DNA of 64,000 nucleotides from Patiria pectinifera (GCA_029964075.1 CM057142.1:26228392-26292391); one strand, 5' to 3'. Positions 27,746 to 40,050 are shown, counted from the stretch's first letter. The notes: a model not told the origin generated them from the sequence alone. Numbers and translations: made by a program.

Positions 27746-28455
27746 ACAGTGGTGGAGGGGACGTGTACAATGTAGGACGTTGAGATTGGAGTTCCTTGAG
27801 GACACACGAACCCGACAGATGACACTGGAGCTGCAGGAATAGGAGTTCTCAAGCTGGGACCACCATGGAAGAATGCTGCAGGCAGAGGGGACGTGCATGA
27901 GGTTGAGGTTGGCCAGGGCCTTCAGGCAAACAGACCTGTATGAAAGCACTGGAGCTACTGGAACAGGAGCGGTCAGGGTGGGACCACCACGAAATAATGC
28001 TGCGGCGGAGTTCTTGAACCTTGAGTACACACAGACCTGGCAAAAGGTACAAGAGCTGCTGGAATGGGAGTGGTCAAGCTGGGACTGTCATGGAAGAAGA
28101 CGGCGACGGAGATGACATGTAGAACGTTAAGGTTTGCATGGGCCTTTAGGAAGAAAGGACCTGGCAAAAACCACCAGAGCAGCTTGATTGGGAGTGGTCA
28201 AGCTGGGACCATCATTGAAGAATGTTGCACCAGAGGATGACATTGAGGAGGTTGAGGTGAGCTGGAGACTTGAGAACGTACAGACCTGGCAGGAGGCACT
28301 TGAGCTGCTGGAACAGGAGCGGTTAAGCCAGGACCTCCATGGAAGAATGCTTCGGTGAAGGAGACTTACAGGAGGTAGAGTTTTGCCGGGGCGATAAGCA
28401 GGAGACACTCGTGCTGTTGGAACAGGAGCGGTCAAGCTGGAACCATCATAGAATA
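27745..28455 (+). repeat. Peptide-encoding tandem repeat array, block III
   Basis: More diverged units of the same repeat. One unit at about 28,021-28,116 reads EYTQTWQKVQELLEWEWSSW then DCHGRRRRRR and a stop, the best preserved peptide in this block. The block ends near 28,455. Confidence 0.7.
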
Positions 28456-29950
28456 GTAATTTCTTATTTCGGTTTTTAGGTATAGCTGATTGAATTGGGA
28501 TGCTTTCAAAAAGGAGGCTGGGTAGCTATGCGTTGTAGGCATCACATGAATGTGCAGTTGTTACAAAGTATTTCTGGAGTCTTTGTCCGTGTTAGGAAAG
28601 ATTTAAAGCTGTGTCAGCAGTAAGGCTGTAATAGTGGTGTGTTGCACTCTCCCCTCCCTCATCTTTCTCTCCCTCTCTTTTTATTGGGGCAGGTTAGTCT
28701 GACTAGTTTGATGGTATAGCTATGTGCTGCAGGTGTTGTATGAGGGGGCAGTTGTACATTATTTGTGTATTCATACATGCTGCATTAGGTATGATTAAAA
28801 GCTACATCCCCAGTAAGGCTGTAAAAGCAGTTGTGTTGCACTTGCTGTGTGTCTTCCTTTCTCATTCCTCCTGGTGGGGCATGCTTGTCCAACTATCTTG
28901 GTAAGTGGCTACTTGTTTTCAGCTTACCAGTCAGCTTACCATCCTCGAAAGGCTAGGAGCAGGAACTCTAGTAGTGCTGGACAGGACATCCTTTGGAGGT
29001 TCACCAACAATCTAGATATCCAGTTCAAATGGAAAACAGGATCAGAGTGAGCAGCAGGAGGCTGACTGGATTCATCACAATTGTCAAGAGGCAGCTAGAA
29101 GCAGTGCAGGGTATTGAGGCAAGCAGCTGAAGAGAGTCAGGCTCTCATAGGAGGCAATCAGAAGGAGGCTCACTCAAACCAGACTATGTTTCCTTATTTA
29201 TTCATCCTCGTCCATATTTGAACTACATGTGTAGTCATCCACTACCAATAGCGACTTGTAAAACTACATAGATGTAGGTGGTATTTTATAGTTCAATTTA
29301 CCAAGAGATGCCATATACATTGTGTATATTGAAACATTGTGCTGCTTTATGGGTTCGATTTTATGTAATAGTATTAAGTAAAGTCTGTCACAAAGGAATA
29401 TGCATGCTCTATCAGATCGGCGTTTATCTCCGGTTTCCTTGGCATAAAATGACTGAGAATGTTTTTATTCCCCCCTGCATGGGATGCCAATCCATCGCAG
29501 GTTGCTCCCTAGCTTCATTTATTAGTCATGCATACCATATGTGAATTAATACGGGAAAATTATAATAGAATGCTAGTTTTGATGTTCCTTCAGAGAAAAA
29601 GCAAAGCTGATTGCTTTCATTGACATTTAATCACTGTATTCATTAATATTTGTATTACAATAAATATGGTATGAGAATATTGTATATGCAGACAATTATT
29701 GGGGGCATTGGGCCTCGCAAGTATATTGTAAAAGAAGAAACATTTTATGGATAATTCTTCATTAAGTAATTTTCATGTTGCTTTTTTATCATTTGAATAC
29801 ACTCGTGAAGGAGCATGCAACATATGCCATTGTGGAGAAGGGCTGTGGCAGAGACATCTAGCAGATCAGTTAATGTTTAGAGTGTTCTGGAGGGTAATTG
29901 ATGCATGGTCAGGTAGGACAGCAAGATAGCCGGATTTTGGCATCAACCAC
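28456..29950. other. Unassigned sequence between repeats
   Basis: No recognised gene. A segment near 29,050-29,170 has several AGGAGGCT words (AGGAGGCTGACTGGATTCAT) that recur at 31,510-31,560, suggesting shared repeat origin. Confidence 0.45.
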
Positions 29951-30690
29951 TACCATGGAAGAGTGCTGTGGCTCAGGGAGGATGGATGGACCTGGCAAGC
30001 GGTAGTGGAGCTGCTGGAATGGGAGCGGTTAAACAGGAAACAGGAGTACACAGAAGTGCAAAAAAAAACAAGTACTTGGTTCGTATTCACACCTTCATAC
30101 TCTGACTCATCCCCAAACTCGGTACTTTGTACTCAGTACTGGATTCCCGTACTCGTAAAAAAATATCAATTATTTTTTGTTTTTGGTACCTGGTGGATGC
30201 AACATCGTGGCAGGAGGCAAAACAACTACTAGAGAACAAGATGGCCGGTTGGGAACCGCCTCAGGAAAGCCTGCAAGCCCCAAAGGCACCCACAGGCTGG
30301 ACACAGGAGGACCCCGCCCCAGTGGACCTCAGCATTGCGCACCGCCCTTGACCAGAGGACGATGCGTGCATGTCGCCGGCTGCTTCCTGCATCCTCATCC
30401 CACAAGAAGAGAGGCCCCAACTGTCCATGGCCAGTCTCAACCAGCTGAAGGGGATTTAACAATTTCCAGCGACGACAATGAGGAGGCGCCACCCAAGACC
30501 CAGGTGAAAGACCAGCCCGAAAGAATCATGATGCAGCCCTTGGAGAAGCTGCTGGATGGCAAGGTCAAGCAGATCGAGGAAACCATACAACCACTACCTA
30601 CGACAAGGGCGTCCTACTGTGCGTTAAGAAGGAAGAAAGAGTGTATGCCCTTGTCGTCTAAACCCCGCTTGCTTGCCCTTGTTAGTCAAA
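29950..30690 (+). pseudogene. Coding-like segment homologous to the repeat peptide, frame-shifted
   Basis: A repeat-like unit at about 29,960-30,040 encodes DGWTWQAVVELLEWERLN. From about 30,190 a better coding stretch reads VDATSWQEAKQLLENKMAGW, then EPPQESLQAPKAPTGWTQED and PAPVDLSIAHRP to a stop. Shifting frame continues as PEDDACMSPAASCILIPQEE and RPQLSMASLNQLKG. A third frame continues as DLTISSDDNEEAPPKTQVKD and IMMQPLEKLLDGKVKQIEET. AATAAA hexamers follow at 30,797-30,802 and 30,829-30,834. I do not recognise the family. It looks like the 3' end of an unidentified gene or element ORF, now frame-broken, whose first module matches the tandem repeat. Confidence 0.4.
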
Positions 30691-30989
30691 AGTTTGAGAA
30701 TGTTTCAAGCAGATTTGAAATTAAAGTTTCAATCAGCTTTGACCAAAGTTTCTATATAGTTCGTTCACGCTCACCAAAGATTTTGAAGTGTTTTGTAATA
30801 AAGTGTTTTTAAAGTTTTATAAGAGTTTAATAAAGTTAAATTTACACCTAGGCACAAGCCCTGCCTATGTTATCGTAAAGTTAAGTGAATTATTAAAGCA
30901 TGCTGTTGCCCTTAATTATGAGGCGACAGGCAGGTCTACTAAATGGAAGGCACATCTTATGAGGCGCTATTAAAGAGGCGCCATTACTC

Positions 30990-31880
30990 TGTAACGGTAA
31001 TGTTTATTAGATTGGGCCATGTGTGAGGTGCATGTCTGATTTCTTGTATTGAATTTAAGTTAAGCTGATAAACCCGGGACGGCTAAGCAAAGCGAAGGAG
31101 GCTGTGAAGCGAAATCAGCTCTGCGCTGTATGTTAAGGCGTTAAAAGAAGGCGCTATCGCCACACACTAGGCGCGCAGTACAGTCGTGGTCCTTCCACGT
31201 ACGCAATATAAGACTCTCTGCTACGTCCGCGGCTCGGCTATAAAAGCCGGGCGTATCTCGCGCGCTCGCTCTCTCTGGCTCTCTCTCTGGTGTGGGACTC
31301 GCCGGGCAAGTTGACTTGGTGAGTATAGCTGGTTGGTTATGGAGTGCGGGACTCTAGTCGTGCACGGCGCGAGGAGGAGCCTACAGGAGGCTTACTCCTG
31401 TGCATCAACTGCCCATCGGGAACGGATCGGGAGGCGGCACTACAGGTCGAGGCTGACCCAAGATACGAGTACCGCTGGTCCCTCACTGCGATCGGGATCA
31501 CAGCGAGCTACTGGAGGCTGACTGGATCTAACTAGGATTCACTGGAGGCTGACTGCAGGATCTAACTAGGATTAACAAGAGGCTGCTGGAGCAGTCGTGG
31601 CCATAGCACAGAGGAGAGCCGTGTGAATTTAGAGGCGCTCGTTATACAAGCGGCTTTAAACCCTTCATTATAGGAGGCGCGGTGCACAATAAGCCCCCGA
31701 ATAGGAGGCTCCCACAAAGCGTATAAGAGGCTCACCTCTTATAGGCCCGTTGAGTATTAAATAAATCTTACATCTTTTATTTGAGCACATGAAACCCAGT
31801 TGTCAGTGTCCAAATTAATTTCTTTGTCCTCGTCTATTATTTAATTACCCCTTCCCCCATCTGACTGTGAGCTACTACAC
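30990..31880 (+). mobile_element. Possible solo LTR or LTR-like promoter segment
   Basis: The segment starts TGTAACGG and can be taken to end CTACTACA. It has a TATAAAA box at 31,239-31,245 with a GC-rich surround, a CT-rich likely start region (CTCGCTCTCTCTGGCTCTCT), and AATAAA near 31,759. This U3-R-U5 order suits an LTR. No target duplication was seen and no second LTR was matched, so the edges are guesses. A donor-like GTGAGT lies near 31,319. Confidence 0.35.
31239..31245 (+). promoter_or_regulatory. TATA box
   Basis: TATAAAA lies in a GC-rich context, followed about 25-60 bp later by a CT-rich stretch suitable for initiation. It is the clearest TATA element in the window and probably belongs to a retroelement promoter. 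Confidence 0.45.
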
Positions 31881-32222
31881 TTTATTTCGGGATCTTTTCA
31901 ACACCCAAAGTTGTGTACAAAACAAGTGCAGAGGTTTCCTGATATTGAAAAGAAGTGATAGTTATCTTTTGAGCTCAATGAAATGAGGACTCTGTGAATA
32001 TTGTGTGGTGTATTGAGGTTTACCCTATAGGCATACAATTGTATAAACCACAGCTGAGGCATACATTGTCTGGATATGTTATACAGGGTAGTTAGTGTAA
32101 ATTGTGTATAATAAACCTCATTTTTGTTATTTTACTGTTCCCATTTGTGACTTATTGTAGCATTGGTTTTGATTGCTCTTACTGGAATGAGAGTAATAGC
32201 AAGAGAGATGCAGCAGCCTTGA

Positions 32223-32339
32223 ATTGTCCATAGTGACGATCTGAAGCCCTACCAGAGTGAAGTTATCAAGCTTGATTTTTTAGGCCAACCAAGAGTGAAG
32301 AAAGCTTTGGTGATTGTCCTTGAAAGGGTCGTTCGTTGA
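32223..32339 (+). pseudogene. Integrase C-terminal tail-like fragment
   Basis: The open stretch IVHSDDLKPYQSEVIKLDFL continues to a TGA at 32,337-32,339. The V-H-x-D-x-LKPY signature is typical of the C-terminal end of LTR-retrotransposon integrases. No upstream catalytic core is present. Confidence 0.45.
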
Positions 32340-33192
32340 GTGTATGTGAAAGACATCTACTGGTACATTGATCATCGGGACAACATGAAGACCTCATCCG
32401 AGTATCATGAAGTTGATTGCCCACTCCCAAAGTGTTTCGAATATTTGTATATAAGGTCCTGTGTTTTTTTTAATAAACCAGACTCCTTTGACCAGGCATC
32501 CCATGACTATGGATGTGTGATGCAGCAGAGGTGACAAGTATGAGGGTTGTGGTCCGCCAGGGACTGGAGGATACGAACCTGAGCAATTGGAGCTGCTGGA
32601 ACAGGAGTAGTCAAGCCGGGACTGCTAGGACACAGAAGAAGCAAGGCATAGTTCTAAGCAAGGCATGTGGCATCACAAGGTTATTTTTGCCAGGTGTCCC
32701 ATTTCTTCCACAGGAGATGTCACTACTAGTTGAACAGGTGATATACGGTAGTCTTGGCCACCATCACAAGCAGAGCCATCAGGAGTTCCTGGCAGAAGTG
32801 AAGAAGATTCAGAGGAGAGCTAGATTCTTTTTGGCACTGGTGGCATAACCGGGGAGGGGGGGGGGGGGGGTTCAATGCGCCCCCCCCCACACTTTTCCAC
32901 TGGGAGCCATCCCCCACTCTTGGTAGGTCCCACAATAGCTTACTCTTGGAAAAGGGCACCCCCTATTGATGAATGGGGTTAGCCCGCTTTTCGAATTTGC
33001 ATATTGCCAGTCGGCACTGGCGGTGCTTTGCACCCCCCCCCCCCTACACTTTCAAAAGTGTTCCGCCATTTGGTAAGTGCGCCAGACCTTAACAACAGAG
33101 GGGAGGTATCAATTACCCAATGGGTGCTGAGCAGGGATGCACATCAGGTGCTTTTTGCTGTGGTAGTGTTGGAAAGCACAAGGGAGAACAGG

Positions 33193-33610
33193 CCTGGGTT
33201 CGACCTTGACTTTTTTTTCACTAGCCAGCCTGTTCTACCTCGACTTTTTTTTCACTAGCCAGCCGGGCTACTGAAACAGACTCTTAACTATCCTGCTGGC
33301 ATTTTCACTAGCCCGCCTATTTCTCTTTTAAAGAGTGTCTCATAAACAACAATGTGCATACATGTACAACGTGTATCCTGAGGCAATCTTCAACTTGTCA
33401 GTGATTTTAATAAACAGATTAATAATTAACCCTAAACAGTTAATAAAATTAGCACAACTTAACACAAATTGATTATTTCTCTCATCTTCACTGTATAGCC
33501 CAATAATTTTTGACTCGCTAGCTAGGCTATATAGGAATAGTTTGACTGCAGCTCGCCGCTGTTTTGACTAGCATTTGGCTAGCGGACTACCGCTTAAGTC
33601 GAACCCTGGG
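33193..33610. mobile_element. Inverted-repeat element with GGGTTCGAC ends
   Basis: The left end CCTGGGTTCGACCTTGAC is matched in inverse by AAGTCGAACCCTGGG at the right. The body has repeated TTTTTTTCACTAGCCAGCC near 33,215 and 33,250. Possible diverged 8-bp flanking duplications are GAGAACAG and GAGAAGCC. The ends resemble hAT-type non-autonomous elements. Confidence 0.6.
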
Positions 33611-33662
33611 AGAAGCCAATTACAGGTTCTGCCCGACTACTGGAGGAGCTGAATTCAGCTGT

Positions 33663-33722
33663 AATGAAGTGTTGGAGTGGTTATTCATTCAGCTGAATGA
33701 ATAACCATTCCAACACATCATT
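33663..33722. repeat. 60-bp near-perfect hairpin
   Basis: AATGAAGTGTTGGAGTGGTT reads into its inverse AACCATTCCAACACATCATT around the centre TTCATTCAGCTGAATGAA, with two mismatched pairs. It could form a 28-29 bp stem. Confidence 0.8.
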
Positions 33723-34689
33723 GCAGACCATGACTTTTGAAGAGTTTTCCCATGCCACTGTTGAGTCTGATGAAGATGACTGCCCAACACAAGGATAATG
33801 TCAAATTTAAGAGTAGCCCCCACAGCATAGAAATCATCGGGTGATTGTCCACGAAAGGGTCATCCATCGAGTGTATGTGAAAGAAATCTATATTTGATCA
33901 TGGGGACAACATGAAGACCTCATCTGAGTATCACGATGTGGAATTGCCCACTCTCCAATGTGCTCAACCTATAGAGGACAATAGGATTGTTACATATTTA
34001 TACATTGTACATATCGGTGTTGAAAATCAGTTTTAAAAATAAATTTTATTTGCATTTTAAAGAGGGTATACAAGCATTTTGTACAACTGATTGGTTTTGG
34101 GCCATACGGTGTTTTCTTAATTGTTGCAACAGATTTACGAGTTATATTTTACGTGTACGTACAGTATAAAGCATAATTTTGGATGTATATAAAAACACAC
34201 AAAATTGCGCCTGGAAAAGTTAAGTGCAGAATTTTCCTAACATTCTACAAAGAGTAATTGGTTTATCTTTTAATTACCGGTAAGCTTAGTGGAACCAGGA
34301 GTTTGTGAATATTGTGTTGGTGTTTTGAAGTGTACCATATTTGCATTAAATTGTTATTGAATAAACCACAGCCGAGGCATACAGTTGGGCTGGAATACAT
34401 ACAGGGTGCATGTAGTTAATGTAAATATTTTAATAATAAACTACATCATTCTTATTGTTCTGTGCCAGTTATATTACTTTAGAAGGTTTAAAGGGTTAAA
34501 GAATAAACAATTTGTGAGTTCTTATAGGCCTAACATTGGTTTTGGTTCCACTTACTGGAGTAATAGTGTGTTAGGGAACCTCCAACAATTGGACAATTCT
34601 GTAACAGCTAGTGCTCTGTTTGTGACGATTCCAACCGCCCCCCCCCCCCCTCCCCAACACCAATCATTGGTATAACTGTTAATTAGGGA

Positions 34690-35230
34690 TAACATACCGG
34701 TAGATGTTTTGACTCATGACTTGGACTCAAGTCCACCTGGAGTCACATGACTTGGACTTGAGCCACTATTAACGGGGACGTGGACTCGGACTCAACACTA
34801 TTTGATTATAGGACTTGATGTTGACTCAGACTCAATGAAATTGACGATTTTTCGTCACAAAATAATAGATTTTTTAATTTACACTGTAAGTTCTAGATGT
34901 ATCTTTTAAGTGTATGACACTGTTTCATAGAACAAACAAATTTTGATATTTGATTAAACTGCATGTTTTATGCATCTTCTTCCAGTGTTTGTCGTATAAG
35001 GTTTGTGTTGATTTTGTTTAGGTGAATTATGACACTAACCTGGACTTGACATTCGTTACACATGTCTCGGACTCAGCCTCAGCTCAAGTGACTATTGACT
35101 TGGACTTGAACTAGCTACCATGGCTATATTACTACCGACTTAATTGGAATTAAATAGTGACTCGATCCGACTTGGACTTGGACCAGTGCCAGTGACTCTA
35201 TAGTATCAGACTTGGAATTGCAAGGCCTGG
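34690..35230. repeat. ACTTGGACTC-rich inverted element
   Basis: Both flanks of an AT-rich centre are dense in ACTTGGACT/AGTCCAAGT and GACTCGGACTC words, in the style of hAT-type MITEs with repetitive termini. The edges are not exact. Confidence 0.4.
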
Positions 35231-37478
35231 AGGTTTGAGGGCTCCAATACAATTGAGTCTGGGGAATAATAAATATTTTTTTGTGGGAATATTTGTGCAT
35301 AAATCCAAAACTTGGCACTCGCATCCAAAATGGCATTTTGTTATTTGAAATATATTTGTTAGCAGTCTAATATTGATATTTCCACCACAAACAACAGTTG
35401 CCAGTATGCCCTTAAAAAAAAAATTCTTCATCTATTCCCCATTTAACCTGACTAATTTATAACCATCCAATTTGCTTAAGGACAAATCAAAGCCAGAGGA
35501 ATCCCATTTAATCCCCATTTATCCAGTCTCTAATACCTCAGAGGATTCCCTGCCACTGAACCATTAAGGGTCAGACGTTTAACACAGAAAGGTCAGAAAG
35601 GTCACTTAAAATTCCTTTGGGGACATGGCCCAAAATCCTGTTAGTGTTTCAGAGAAAAGGGACATACATGTACAGTGTACCATAGAAGTACATGTACGTA
35701 CCATGCTGTTCCTTTTCTTCAGTCATTTGTGGTTTGCAACCCTAATAATTGTCCTAATTGCACTGTGCATTACTTTAATGAATTCTTCCTTTATCCTGTT
35801 GTTGCCTAATGTTTTAAACCTGTAATTTTGTATATACTTTGTATGGACTGGAAGTGTGTTGAAAATCCTCTTTCTCTTTGTTCTGTTGGTCACATGTCCA
35901 AGTACTAGGTGTTAGAGACACAGCTGTAAACTATGGGACACAGGACTGGCTTCTCAGCTATTCAATGATGACTTTGGCATTACTTGTACGTACATTAGAT
36001 TGCACATCGTCTGCTAGGAAAAGTAAAGGAAACCATCTGGCACAGGTAAGGCCCTATTTGTCAACTTCACTTGTAAACCCACTCATAACTCAATGTCATT
36101 TCTATGAACTCTAAGTTCGTGCACCATATGTAAATAATACGTGTACATATATGGTGCATGTATTTGGAGTTTGTCAACATCCAACAAAAGTACATAGAAA
36201 ATTTAAGTTTCAAGTTAGGAATTAGAAGGGCCTTTCTCCTACATACAAATGTTATGCAAAAAAATTTCCAAAATTTTGATTTTTTGATTTTTTTTATAAA
36301 TAACATTAAGTGGTTTGGTTGACCAAATCAAGATCACAATTTAAAATTAATTTGTTTGGGCTTCACTAGAAAAAAATTAACTCAATGATTTTTTTTCAAG
36401 AGATCATTTGAATGTTAATTGCCTTTATAAATGCTGAGAAACTACTTTGGCTGTGGATTTTAATGCAGTGTCTCCCACTTTTTGTTAACTGGTGCCATGA
36501 AAATCCATGAGATAGAATGTCTAACGGAGCTTGAATAGTCTGGATTTAACGTGCAAAAGCAGATAAGAAGTACAGTATTATTAACTTGTTTTGAACAATC
36601 TGTCTCCCTCGGTGTAACGTGATAAGTTAAATTTGATTTTGGAGTTTGGATGAAAGCCAACTACATTACACAGGTGTAGCCAAAGACAAATATATGCGAG
36701 AGCGTGTTTGATAAATGTGGGTCAGGTCACACACGCAAAGTCTATAGACTTGTTGTTTGAGAGCATTGGAGCTCTGTAATATCATTCCTTGAAATTGTGA
36801 ATTTGAAAGGCAGGATCCGGACACGTCACAAAGGGGGCTCTAGGCGTACACATGTAGGAAATTGTTTTTCTTTTCAGCTGTGGCCACACATTAAGAAAAG
36901 TGAGACTATGAACACATGGGCGTCAATCAATGGGGGTAAAGTGGGGGAATATCATATCGTTTGTCGCCCCTCCCCCAATACTTTTTCATCTCGGAATACA
37001 AATTGTAGCCTATTAGTTGATTCTACAGCTCAAAATAGCTGATTCAATTGCTTCGACCTTGAAAATGGTGTTTAAAATAATGATGATCTTTTTCACCACT
37101 GCGCATCTAGAATAAAACAATTTCAGGGCCCCTAAGCAGGCCCCGAACCCCATGCCTATAGCCCAGAATAGCTGATTCAATTACCCCAACCTCATAAATG
37201 ATGTTTAAATGATTATCTTTTGCTAAAAAAAGAATTGGTTAAAGTGGCTGTAAATTGCATAAGATCGCACCACAGAGAGCATCTATAATCACATTTTTTT
37301 CAGGACCCTTAAGCAAGCCCAAACCCCACACTGTAAGGGCTTTGCGCTTGCATTAGTTCTGATCAAGGTGTGTCCGCCCCCCCCCCCCCCTTTTGAGAAG
37401 AGGTTAATGCCCCTGCATGAACATCAACCATATCAGGGTCTACCCGATTTTCCCCAATACCTATGTTCTCCAAAATCC
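35231..37478. other. No recognised gene
   Basis: AT-rich sequence with short poly-C/poly-G runs. No coding exon, RNA gene or well-bounded mobile element was recognised. Confidence 0.5.
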
Positions 37479-37502
37479 TTAGGGTTAGGGTTAGGGTTAG
37501 GG
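37479..37502 (+). repeat. Interstitial (TTAGGG)4
   Basis: Four perfect TTAGGG units are followed by TAGGGG. The flanks contain an inverted pair, CCCCAATACCTATGTTC and GAACATCGGTATTGGGG, that can form a hairpin with the array in the loop. It is not a chromosome end. Confidence 0.85.
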
Positions 37503-39354
37503 TAGGGGAACATCGGTATTGGGGAACATAGTATACACCCAAATTGTGACTGTAAATTGTGAATTTAATATAATAAATTACCGAACCTTCTTTGTGTTGT
37601 TCCACTGGTACTAAAGTTTTTATGTAGTGACTTTTTCTTCCTTAAAATGAGCAAGCTGTATGATTCATCAAGGCTTATCTTGTCCTGTCTTTTTTCCTAC
37701 AAAATACATGTATACTTTTATAAACCTACCTCTGGAAATGTAGAGATGGTAACATCTGCAATGATGACGTCGTTGAAACTCCATTTCTGAGTAGCACATT
37801 CTGTCTTTTTATCACCCGTGTCTTAAAATGTCCTGAAAAGTCCTCTCTTTTTTTAGAAGCTGAATCAAACTTCAGTTTTTGTTTCCATATTATAGAGATA
37901 ATTTTACACATACTTACGTAAAGTTCCTTACATTTGATGGAAAAGAGAACTTGCGAATAGCAAGGAGGCCAAAAGTACTGTGCACGCGTTTAACGTCAGA
38001 CAGCGTAGTCACAAAGGTTCCCAGATCTAGGTGTGCGTGAGTGCTGCTCTGCTCAGGCCCCTCGTTATCTCGCGAAACATAAAGGGATTTTCTGGGATGA
38101 ATGGCACAGTGTGACGGGAAGTGCGTCATTTTCTGAATGCCCGGGTCTGGGTCTGTGTGTGTGTGTGATGTATGTGCGTGTACGGTCTACGTGTACGTCT
38201 AGGCTAATACAGTGCCTTTCCAGGGCTGTATGTAATATCGCAGAGGGCTGACTCAAAAGGCTCCCTTGTGCTCCCTTAAGGTCAATTAGACACCCTGCGA
38301 ACTTCTTATATTGAGGGATCTGCACCCCACCGAACTGCAGATTTCTGTCTATAAATATCACTCATCATAGCCAGCTCTATTCGAGTCATGTTCAAAACCT
38401 GCATGGTTTCATTATTGAGTGTGCATACATAGTTCGACTGTTCTGCTGGACCGTCCATGGATTTCTAGTGTTTGTAAATCCTTTTCTTTTGAATTTTGGG
38501 ACCGTAAAACCTGAGAACTGGTGCATACGCCTTTTGGAAGGAGTTTTGAACTAAAACAAGTTTCACAGATGTTGTGGACCATGTTTTGCGCCTGTGCTTG
38601 TGTCTGCAAAAGCAGAAGTATGACTAACAAGCTGCCTGTTGCTTCATTGCCCACATCCAGATTATCTCGGGCACTCACTGGCTCGCTCAGAAGGAGACGG
38701 CAACAAAGTTTAAAGAGTGAGTCAAGATTGTTGCAACTTATTTCTTTTACAGACAACCCACTGTACTTGCAGGTGATTTATTTGAAGTATACAGGGATCT
38801 AATTAAAGTATTTGACTTTTTTTGGAAATGGTGTTTGTATAACATTAGGAACATAATTTCAGATAATTAGTGAGTTTAGTGCATTTTATGCATGTGCTAG
38901 TAAGTGGAAAATACATCTGTATTTTGCAGAGAACAGTTTTCCATCTCTTAGTTACGAGTTGGGCTAATTATTGATATAGTGTGTTGTCTTTCAAATTATT
39001 GCAGTGTATATTATAATACACACATGTGCCTGTCCATGTACTTTTCACCACACTTTTTCACCTTTAGCATATAGTCAGCAGACAGGATCCTGATTGTTAT
39101 TTTTTTTGGGTGGGAATCAAAACATTTTCAACATTTTGGTGGGGCGTTTGTGAGGGCATGGAGGTTAAATCTTTGAACTTCAGTTCTAAGAGCTGGAAAA
39201 ATGCTTGGTAAATGCCAGGCACGTGAGTGTTCCTGTGGAAATATCCAGATCTCCATGGTATACTTGCACGTGAACAGAATTAAACCAAAACCCTGGGCAC
39301 ATTTGCCAAAGTCAGCTCATTTTAGAACAGGTTGTGTTTTCCTATACCCTCCAG
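37503..39354. other. No firmly recognised gene
   Basis: A GT-rich microsatellite lies at about 38,153-38,170. A 93-codon open stretch at 38,521-38,802, with a GTGAGT site near 38,717, has unusual composition (ALTGSLRRRRQQSLKS) but no recognisable family. I leave it uncalled. Confidence 0.45.
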
Positions 39355-39535
39355 CTGAAGCAAGTGCGTAAAGCGCTTGCCTCTCAAAGAAGTGGTCCGG
39401 GTTTGATTCCTGGCTTGGGTCATATGCAAGTAGAATTGTTTGATGATTCTCTCCTGTGCCACAAGGGTTTGTCTCCCAGTTCTGTGAAATCTTTGCAAAA
39501 ATCAACACCTTCGATCTTGTTGTGTCCTCCATGTT
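39355..39535 (+). repeat. tRNA-derived SINE
   Basis: A tRNA-like head, AAGTGCGTAAAGCGCTTGCC then GTGGTCCGGGTTTGATTCC (degenerate A and B boxes), is followed by CATATG and by CTCCTGTGCCACAAGGGTTT. I recall similar tails from tRNA-derived SINEs of marine invertebrates. No functional tRNA fold is expected. Confidence 0.65.
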
Positions 39536-39679
39536 AAGACATATGGGTCATATTGTGGCTGCCTAAGGCGCCTTTACATGCTTTCAGCTCCACCAAGTTG
39601 TAGCTGTGTCCTTTGCAATTCAACTTCTGCTGCAAGTAAGGAAAATTAGGGGCCCCCTCCCAACAATTTATTCAATTGA

Positions 39680-40050
39680 TAGGGTTGTCCCGAATATACC
39701 GAAAATTTGAATATTCGATCATCAACCCAATATTCGAATAGTTTTTGCCGGTTTGAATAATTGAAAACAAAAAAAACTATGCACATACACACACGACTGT
39801 GATGTTATTTTATCGTTAAGTTGCAGCGCTTTATTGTCAGTTGCCAGTTTTTTGTCAATGGTAAAATTTTTGTAGACCGCAGTTCATTGTTCACAGCCTT
39901 TTACTGTTAGTTTTAGCAGGTTAAAGCCCTTTTACAGTTGTAAAAATCGATCACCACATGCACATTTAACTGGCACACTCTTCAAGCACTCAGTCAAACG
40001 CAGTTTCGAGTAATCGAATACTAAATTATTCAAAAAGGGACCACTCTTCA
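39680..40050. mobile_element. hAT-like MITE
   Basis: The left end AGGGTTGTCCCGAATATACC has ATTCGAATA-rich subterminal sequence. The right end reads TTCGAGTAATCGAATAC, ATTATTCAAAAAGGGACCAC. The termini and the ATTCG-rich subtermini fit the common hAT-type MITE style. A copy of the right end recurs at about 41,005-41,052. Confidence 0.55.

Larger units (their letters stand above)
31985..34575 (+). mobile_element. Retroelement remnants with duplicated blocks
   Basis: Block A (31,985-32,205: TGTGAATATTGTGT, AAACCACAGC, GAGGCATACA, CATTGGTTTTG) recurs at about 34,300-34,570. Block B (about 32,311-32,440: GGTGATTGTCC, GTGTATGTGAAAGA, GGGACAACATGAAGACCTCA) recurs at about 33,838-33,960. The order A-B...B-A, plus an integrase-tail-like peptide at 32,223-32,339, suggests fragments of an LTR retroelement with other insertions between. 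The assignment is tentative. Confidence 0.4.

Noticed and set aside
24569..28455. A single long repeat protein gene
   Set aside because: Stops occur in nearly every spacer and the frame changes between units; only separate short exons could rescue this idea, and no splice evidence is available here.
38521..38802. 93-codon + strand ORF with ALTGSLRRRRQQSLKS
   Set aside because: It has a GTGAGT site after it but no convincing acceptor or homology; kept only as a note in the regional entry.
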